This document shows, piece by piece, positions 6,807 through 11,608 of a DNA stretch of 11,608 nt (positions are counted from its first letter, which is position 1; each line of letters starts with the position of its first letter). The stretch is from Clostridiales bacterium (GTDB lineage: Bacteria > Bacillota > Clostridia > Peptostreptococcales > BM714). Where the stretch lies: contig PKTO01000146.1 in assembly GCA_002869095.1 (NCBI GenBank), forward strand, positions 1-11,608. Direction: 5' to 3'. The notes beneath the pieces were generated by a model. The model did no database searches, was not told where the DNA came from, and was given only the letters and a program-made list of their open reading frames with translations. The translations under genes were made by a program, and so were the position numbers.

Positions 6807-8225
6807 ATGAACAAGAAAGCAACCCCCAGTTTTGGAGCAAGCATATTCATTTTAGGGTTTTTAATTGTTATGATGGGAATTTCTGTATTATGGCTTAATA
6901 TTCCAGTTCATATGGCTATGGCAATATCGATGGGCGTAGCAATACTGACATTATCTGTCCAGGGAAATTCATGGGACACGATTTATGAGGCCATAGTATA
7001 CGGAGGCAAACTGGCAATTGGAACAGTTCTCATACTTTATGTAATAGGAATGGTTATGGGTTCATGGATTGCAAGCGGAACCGTGCCGATGATAATATTT
7101 TGGGGCCTTAAGGTCATTTCTCCAAACGTATTCCTTGTAACTACGCTTTTGGTTTGCTCGATAACGTCTCTGTCGACTGGAAGTTCGTGGTCGACAGGAG
7201 GTACTGTCGGAGTGGCTCTAATGGCAGTAGGAGCAGGACTTGGAGTAAATCCGGCCATGACTGCCGGAGCGATTGTTTCAGGAGCTTATTTTGGCGACAA
7301 GATGTCTCCCCTTTCAGACACGACAAATCTGGCGCCGGGAGTTGCCGAAGGCGATTTGTTTGACCACATAAAGGCAATGTTCTATACTACAGGACCCGCC
7401 TATCTTATTTCCATAGCTTTTTATGCTTTCCTTGGAATGAAGTATGCCGGATCGACTTTGGACGCATCAACTATAAACAACACGCTGGATGTTTTAAACC
7501 AATCATTCAACTTGAACTTGATCACTCTCATACCGCCGATACTGGTAATCGCATTTGCAATCAAAAAAGTTCCCGCATTGCCGAGTTTGTTCATATCTGC
7601 GATGGTGGCATCACTTATTGCGATACTGATTCAGGGAGAGACAATCACCACTATCACTGGAATCATGGATGGAGGATATAAATCAGCAACAGGAATAGCC
7701 GACATCGACAAATTGCTCAGCCGCGGCGGATTGCAGAACATGTCGTGGACAGTCAGCTTGACAATGATTGTATTGGCATATGGAGCCATACTCGAAAAAC
7801 TGGGTGTTCTCGAGGTTGTGTTGAACAGATTCAAGTCATTGACAAAAACCGTAGGCTCCCTGGTTTGCTCTACAGTTCTTACAGGAGTAGGCCTGAACTT
7901 TGCCACAGCAAGCCAGTACATGTCAATTGTCATTACAGGAAGAATGTATGTTTCGGCCTACAAGGAAAAGGACATGCTTCCACAAACACTTTCAAGAACT
8001 CTTGAAGATTCGGCAACGATGACATCTCCGCTTGTTCCATGGAATGTATGCGCAGTATTCTTTGCAGGAGCGCTTGGCGTTTCGACTGTTGCATACGCGC
8101 CATATGCTATTTTGAACTGGATAACCCCAATGATTGCAATCCTGTTCGGATTCCTGGGGAAATTCCAATGGAAAACAGGCGACATAGCATCTACGAAAAC
8201 GTATAGGGTAGAAAGCGAGAAATAA
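6807..8225 (+). CDS. NhaC-family Na+/H+ antiporter or related carrier
   Basis: This is a 472-residue integral membrane protein with about a dozen hydrophobic segments. The first two are close together near residues 12-50, and others include the stretches near 62-88, 104-120, 190-212 and 230-250. The family-typical block SITSLSTGSSWSTGGTVGVALMAVG, followed by GAYFGDKMSPLSDTTNLAPGVA, identifies NhaC-type transporters. It has polar residues (S, T, D) in the membrane that likely bind Na+. NhaC members exchange Na+ for H+. Some relatives, such as MleN of Bacillus subtilis, couple this to an organic acid pair. In an operon with amino-acid enzymes, a role in moving the substrate or product, or in handling the Na+ used for uptake, is plausible (inference). 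The ribosome binding site AAAGGAGG lies 5 bases from the ATG. A strong terminator follows about 30 bases after the stop. Confidence 0.9.
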   Translation: MNKKATPSFGASIFILGFLIVMMGISVLWLNIPVHMAMAISMGVAILTLSVQGNSWDTIYEAIVYGGKLAIGTVLILYVIGMVMGSWIASGTVPMIIFWGLKVISPNVFLVTTLLVCSITSLSTGSSWSTGGTVGVALMAVGAGLGVNPAMTAGAIVSGAYFGDKMSPLSDTTNLAPGVAEGDLFDHIKAMFYTTGPAYLISIAFYAFLGMKYAGSTLDASTINNTLDVLNQSFNLNLITLIPPILVIAFAIKKVPALPSLFISAMVASLIAILIQGETITTITGIMDGGYKSATGIADIDKLLSRGGLQNMSWTVSLTMIVLAYGAILEKLGVLEVVLNRFKSLTKTVGSLVCSTVLTGVGLNFATASQYMSIVITGRMYVSAYKEKDMLPQTLSRTLEDSATMTSPLVPWNVCAVFFAGALGVSTVAYAPYAILNWITPMIAILFGFLGKFQWKTGDIASTKTYRVESEK

Positions 8226-8255
8226 GTAATTTAATTTAAGCCATCAAAGTTTTTT

Positions 8256-8292
8256 TGCAATGCTTCATCCGGAAAAAGGATGAGGCATTGCA
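8256..8292 (+). terminator. Rho-independent terminator after the antiporter gene
   Basis: The arms TGCAATGCTTCATCC (8256-8270) and GGATGAGGCATTGCA (8278-8292) form a 15-bp stem with one U-G pair and a 7-base loop, followed by GTTTTT. It closes the operon that starts at the sigma-54 promoter and separates it from the dehydrogenase/amidohydrolase unit. Confidence 0.9.
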
Positions 8293-8328
8293 GTTTTTAG
8301 AATTCTTTGTTATTGAAGCGAATCTCTA

Positions 8329-8357
8329 TGGACAATAATACTGCATAAGGTTAGTAT
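8329..8357 (+). promoter_or_regulatory. Candidate sigma-70 promoter of the dehydrogenase/amidohydrolase unit
   Basis: TGGACA (8329-8334, five of six matches to TTGACA) and TAGTAT (8352-8357, four of six to TATAAT) are separated by 17 bases. The start would be near 8364, giving a leader of about 34 bases with AAAAGGGGG (8382-8390) as ribosome binding site. A promoter is expected here because a strong terminator lies just upstream. Confidence 0.45.
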
Positions 8358-8397
8358 GAAGAAAACAATATGCAAGAAATGAAAAGGGGGATCTGTA

Positions 8398-9192
8398 ATG
8401 TTGCAAAAAAAGGATTTGCTGTCGCTCGAAGGAAAGGTTGCTGTGGTTTCAGGCGCGGCAAGCGGAATTGGCTTGGCGGCGGCACAGCTTCTATCTGCAT
8501 ATGGAGCAAAAGTGGCAATGCTTGATGTTAATCCAAAAGGAGAAAAGGAAGCGGAAAGAATCTACGAAGAGGGAAGAACCGCGAGATTTTATAAATGCGA
8601 TGTTACCAATGAAGAAAACGTAAAACAATCAGTAGAGGAAATAAGAAAATATTTTGGGAAAATAGACATATTATTCAACAATGCCGGCGTCACAGTCAGA
8701 AAAACCGTTGTTGGATTGGAAGAAAAAGAGTGGGACTTTGTGCTTGATGTCGGGCTTAAAGGCACCTTTCTGCTTTCAAAGCATGCGATACCGGTGATGG
8801 CTGAAGGCGGGGGAGGAAGCATAATCAATACAGGATCCGGCTGGGGTCTTAAGGGAGGCGACGATGCGGCCGCCTATTGCGCAGTCAAGGGCGGAATTGT
8901 CAATCTGACCCGCGCCATGGCCATTGACCATGGACCGCAAAACATTCGTGTAAACAGCGTGAATCCCGGCGACACCGACACGGCGATGCTGCGGGACGAA
9001 GGTTGCCAGACCGGGCTTGTAGTAGATGAGGAAAGCCAAAAAAAATATCTTGAGGATTGCGGAAAGGGAAGGCCTCTGGGAAGATTGGGGACGCCGGAAG
9101 ATATTGCCAAGACAGTATTGTTTTTGGCAAGCGATTTGTCTAGCTGGATAACTGGAGCTGCCATTGTTGTAGACGGAGGCGGAATAGCGTAA
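8398..9192 (+). CDS. Short-chain dehydrogenase/reductase (SDR) family oxidoreductase
   Basis: The 264-residue product has the length and order of a classical SDR. The cofactor-binding motif is SGAASGIG (18-25), and D43 at the end of the second strand favours NAD(H) over NADP(H). The structural NNAG is at 94-97, with catalytic S147 (NTGSGWG), Y160 and K164 (YCAVK), and the family's closing region ITGAAIVVDGGG (251-262). The fourth member of the usual Asn-Ser-Tyr-Lys tetrad is missing: the common VNLKGTF reads VGLKGTF, so glycine stands at 119. Enzymes of this type oxidise or reduce alcohols, ketones, sugars or steroids, and the substrate here cannot be told from the sequence. The ribosome binding site AAAAGGGGG is 7 bases from the ATG. 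The gene lies directly upstream of an amidohydrolase with no terminator between, so the two probably act in the same pathway. Confidence 0.9.
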   Translation: MLQKKDLLSLEGKVAVVSGAASGIGLAAAQLLSAYGAKVAMLDVNPKGEKEAERIYEEGRTARFYKCDVTNEENVKQSVEEIRKYFGKIDILFNNAGVTVRKTVVGLEEKEWDFVLDVGLKGTFLLSKHAIPVMAEGGGGSIINTGSGWGLKGGDDAAAYCAVKGGIVNLTRAMAIDHGPQNIRVNSVNPGDTDTAMLRDEGCQTGLVVDEESQKKYLEDCGKGRPLGRLGTPEDIAKTVLFLASDLSSWITGAAIVVDGGGIA

Positions 9193-9253
9193 AAAACAGT
9201 TGAGTGATTCGAAGCTGAAACTTGACTTAATAAAAAAGGGAAGGACTGTAAGC

Positions 9254-10879
9254 ATGGACCTTATACTTATAAATGGAAATGTTGTTACCATGGACACGAA
9301 TAACAAGAAGGCAGAAGCTTTCGCGGTTAAAGCCGGCAAATTCGTGAAAGTCGGAACAAATAAAGATGTGCTTGAGCTTAAAGATGACAACACAGAAGTG
9401 ATTGACCTGAAAGGAAAGACAGTTGTGCCGGGTTTCAACGAGGCCCATATGCATCTGTTGAACAGCGGGTACAACATGCACAAGATAGACCTTAATGGAG
9501 CCAAATCCATAAAGGAAGTAATCGAGAGAAGCAAGAAATATATATCGATGAAAAAGCCTCAACCGGGGGAGTGGATACTCGGCTTTGGTTGGAACCAGAT
9601 GCTGTTTGAGGAAAAAAGAAATTTGACAAGGAATGACCTTGATCAAATCTCGACTGACAATCCCATCTGCTTCATAAGGGTGTGCGTTCATTCGGCCGCA
9701 ACAAATTCAAAAGCGATTGAGATAGCTGGAATCACAAAGGATACGCCCCAGCCTGTAGGCGGGAAGTTTTATAGGGATGAAAATGGAGAACCAACAGGAA
9801 TTTTCAGCGAAACGGCGAGATACATGATTTATGACATGATTCCTGATGCCGGAGTCAACGAAATCAAAGAAATGATAATGGATGCGGCAAAAGTTGCTTC
9901 CGGCTACGGGGTCACTTCGGTTCAAACAGACGACTTTGAAGCCATGCCCGGCAAGGATTGGAGAAAAGTCCTCAAGGCATACAGCGAACTGGTGGAAGAA
10001 GGAATTCTACCTGTCCGCATATATGAGCAGTGTCTGCTTCCAGATATGGGCAGGCTGAAGGAATTTCTTGACGAAGGCTATAAGACGGGTCAGGGAGATG
10101 AATATTTCAAGATAGGCCCCTTGAAGCTGTTGACAGACGGTTCGCTTGGAGCCAGGACGGCGTATCTCAGTGAGCCTTACGCAGATGATCCGTCAACGAG
10201 CGGGATTTACGTGTTCAGTCAGGACGAGTTGGATGAACTTGCGTGCGCGGCCCATGAAGGAGGGCTGCAACTTGTATTCCATGCAATAGGAGACGGAGCA
10301 ATGCGACAATGCTTCAAAGCATTTGAAAAAGCGCAAAATCATAAGTTCAAAGAAGATCCCAGATTTGGAATAATCCATTTGCAGATTACGGATGAATTCT
10401 TGCTCGAGGAATTCAAAAGACAAAACGTTGTGGCATATGCGGAGCCAATCTGCCTCAACAACGATATCCATATGGCGGAGGACAGAGTCGGAAAAGAGCG
10501 CGCAAAAGTATCATACAACTATAGGACATTGTTTGACAGCGGAGTTCATGTCTCCATATCGTCCGATTGGCCCGTTGATTCCGTAAATCCAATGAAAAAT
10601 ATATATGTCGGGGTTACAAGGAAAGACTATGATGGTTACCCCGAGGGAGGCTGGAACCCTGAGCAGAGACTGACAATCGAACAGGCATTGTACGGATTCA
10701 CAATGGGATCGGCCTATGCGTCCTTTGAAGAAGAGTTGAAAGGATCCGTTGAAGACGGCAAACTGGCGGATTTTGTTGTTTTGTCGGAAGACATATTGGA
10801 AATCGAACCTGACAAAATTCAAGACATTGAAGTTGAAATGACCTTCATGGGCGGGAAACTTGTCTATAGCAAGGCATAA
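9254..10879 (+). CDS. Amidohydrolase family protein (YtcJ-like, amidohydrolase_3 type)
   Basis: The 541-residue product has the usual length of YtcJ/NfdA-like metal-dependent hydrolases (TIM barrel flanked by a small beta domain). The N-terminal strand MDLILINGNVVTMD is typical. The metal-binding HxH is H65-M-H67 (FNEAHMHLL), the likely carboxylated or metal-bridging lysine is K291 (KLLTDGSLGARTA), further histidines are H343 (FHAIGDGA) and H375 (IIHLQ), and the catalytic aspartate is D438 (SSDWP). The C-terminal segment GKLADFVVLSEDIL closes the beta domain. Known relatives cleave N-substituted formamides and other amides; this substrate is unknown. I prefer the ATG at 9254 because it aligns with the family start and has AAGGA 8 bases upstream. 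The frame also allows a TTG start at 9200 (18 more residues), which lacks a ribosome binding site. It lies 61 bases after the dehydrogenase gene and is followed by a terminator. Confidence 0.88.
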   Translation: MDLILINGNVVTMDTNNKKAEAFAVKAGKFVKVGTNKDVLELKDDNTEVIDLKGKTVVPGFNEAHMHLLNSGYNMHKIDLNGAKSIKEVIERSKKYISMKKPQPGEWILGFGWNQMLFEEKRNLTRNDLDQISTDNPICFIRVCVHSAATNSKAIEIAGITKDTPQPVGGKFYRDENGEPTGIFSETARYMIYDMIPDAGVNEIKEMIMDAAKVASGYGVTSVQTDDFEAMPGKDWRKVLKAYSELVEEGILPVRIYEQCLLPDMGRLKEFLDEGYKTGQGDEYFKIGPLKLLTDGSLGARTAYLSEPYADDPSTSGIYVFSQDELDELACAAHEGGLQLVFHAIGDGAMRQCFKAFEKAQNHKFKEDPRFGIIHLQITDEFLLEEFKRQNVVAYAEPICLNNDIHMAEDRVGKERAKVSYNYRTLFDSGVHVSISSDWPVDSVNPMKNIYVGVTRKDYDGYPEGGWNPEQRLTIEQALYGFTMGSAYASFEEELKGSVEDGKLADFVVLSEDILEIEPDKIQDIEVEMTFMGGKLVYSKA

Positions 10880-10917
10880 AAACTTTAAACAATTGCAGCA
10901 GTGGAAAAAGCGTGAAG

Positions 10918-10953
10918 AAGAACCGGTCCCATAACTTGAGGGACATGGTTCTT
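10918..10953 (+). terminator. Imperfect hairpin terminator after the amidohydrolase gene
   Basis: AAGAACC (10918-10924) pairs with GGTTCTT (10947-10953). After a small asymmetric internal loop, GTCCC (10926-10930) pairs with GGGAC (10940-10944) around a 9-base loop. The tail TCTTATTATT is T-rich but not a pure run, so termination may be partial. Confidence 0.65.
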
Positions 10954-10969
10954 TCTTATTATTGATGGT

Positions 10970-10997
10970 TTTTCATTTAGGGCGTTCATGGTACACT
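10970..10997 (+). promoter_or_regulatory. Probable extended -10 promoter of rlmH
   Basis: TACACT (10992-10997) is preceded by TG one base upstream (TGGTACACT), an extended -10 element. A weak -35 TTTTCA lies 16 bases before it (10970-10975). It sits between the upstream terminator and rlmH and would give a leader of about 110 bases, in which I see only a purine-rich, unstructured stretch. Confidence 0.5.
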
Positions 10998-11115
10998 ATT
11001 TAATAAAAGAACCCAAAAGAAAAATTCAAGAACGCAAGACAAAGAAAAAGAATATATTGAAAATGCGGCAAGACATACAAGACACAAGACCCATAGTAAT
11101 TGAAAGGTAAAACAG

Positions 11116-11595
11116 ATGAACATAACAATAGTGTCAGTAGGAAAAATGAAAGAGAAATTCATGAGGGATGCTGCGGGGGAGTACGCGAAAAGGCTTTCAA
11201 AGTACTGCAAGCTTTCCTTTGCCGAGGTACCCGACAGAAAGGCTCCAGAGAACCTAAGTCTAAAAGAAGATACCAAAATAAAGGATGAAGAAGGCAGCGG
11301 CATATTGAAAAAAATCAAAGACGGACAATATGTCATAGCGCTGGACATAAAGGGAAGGCAAATGACTTCGGAGGATCTTTCCAAAAAGATAGACAGCCTT
11401 GCGCTTTCCGGCAAAAGCGATTTGGCATTTGTAATAGGAGGCTCGCTTGGCCTCTCGGCAGACGTTTTGGAAAGGGCCGATTTCAAGCTATCCTTTTCCA
11501 AAATGACCTTTCCCCACCAGCGCATGAAAGTGATACTGCTCGAGCAGATTTATAGATCGTTCAGGATTCTAAAGAACGAACCTTATCACAAATGA
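11116..11595 (+). CDS. rlmH: 23S rRNA (pseudouridine(1915)-N3)-methyltransferase RlmH
   Basis: The 159-residue product has the full length of the RlmH family. RlmH is a small SPOUT-class (trefoil knot) enzyme that uses S-adenosylmethionine to methylate pseudouridine 1915 in helix 69 of 23S rRNA on the assembled 70S ribosome. Visible signatures are the start MNITIVSVGKMKEKF, the strand YVIALDIKGRQMTSEDL (72-88), the SAM-binding loop FVIGGSLGL (105-113), KMTFPHQ (129-135) and the C-terminal LLEQIYRSFRILKNEPYHK (141-159), in which the terminal Tyr-His-Lys is family-typical. The start ATG has GAAAGG 8 bases upstream. It is a housekeeping gene unrelated to the catabolic island and marks its right border. 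Confidence 0.97.
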   Translation: MNITIVSVGKMKEKFMRDAAGEYAKRLSKYCKLSFAEVPDRKAPENLSLKEDTKIKDEEGSGILKKIKDGQYVIALDIKGRQMTSEDLSKKIDSLALSGKSDLAFVIGGSLGLSADVLERADFKLSFSKMTFPHQRMKVILLEQIYRSFRILKNEPYHK

Positions 11596-11608
11596 CCCTA
11601 AAATATAA

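Noticed and set aside
8329..8345. TGGACAATAATACTGCA as a sigma-54 promoter before the dehydrogenase gene
   Set aside because: The GG-to-GC distance is one base too long and the C of TGGCA is missing. A sigma-70 reading of the same area fits better.
8776..9534. Minus-strand open frame of 252 codons across the dehydrogenase/amidohydrolase junction
   Set aside because: It lies opposite two well-supported genes, has low-complexity Ser/Leu/Phe-rich composition typical of antisense frames, and no family resemblance.
10986..11525. Long minus-strand open frame (179 codons) opposite rlmH
   Set aside because: It is antisense to rlmH, whose family signature is unmistakable, and it shows no recognisable domain or ribosome binding site.

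Overview
The window looks like part of the chromosome of an anaerobic, amino-acid-using Firmicute of the Clostridia type. The pointers are a moderate-to-low GC content, strong AGGAGG-type ribosome binding sites, a sigma-54 enhancer-binding regulator placed divergently from a catabolic operon, an NhaC-family antiporter, and rlmH. This assignment is inference from gene content; no species marker is present.

Layout: (1) bases 2-358 are the 3' end of a MocR/GntR-type regulator with an aminotransferase-like domain, followed by a strong hairpin terminator at 497-536. (2) On the minus strand, 545-2275 encodes a sigma-54-dependent activator. Its reading frame is cut by a single in-frame TAA at 2105-2107, leaving a 56-residue N-terminal piece and a 518-residue piece that starts at an ATG two codons after the stop. 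(3) The 297-base divergent intergenic region (2276-2572) holds a good sigma-54 -24/-12 promoter facing right, a sigma-70 promoter facing left for the regulator, four copies of the heptamer TGACAAA in both orientations, and a perfect 7-bp-arm palindrome. (4) The rightward operon contains two genes related to the split P-protein of the glycine cleavage system (gcvPA-like and gcvPB-like), an AcoX-type ATP-NAD kinase family gene and an NhaC-family antiporter, which also has a possible promoter of its own. A terminator follows at 8256-8292. (5) A second unit encodes a short-chain dehydrogenase and a YtcJ-type amidohydrolase, and ends in an imperfect hairpin at 10918-10953. (6) rlmH, a housekeeping 23S rRNA methyltransferase gene, has its own extended -10 promoter and marks the return to core genome.

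The most interesting part is the middle island. The two P-protein homologues keep the overall fold signature and the PLP lysine, but they differ from true glycine decarboxylase at several otherwise strongly conserved motifs. No gcvT, gcvH or lpd gene is present in the window. Together with a dedicated sigma-54 regulator, an antiporter-type carrier, a dehydrogenase and an amidohydrolase, this suggests an inducible pathway for some amino acid or N-substituted compound other than plain glycine. The substrate cannot be read from the sequence.
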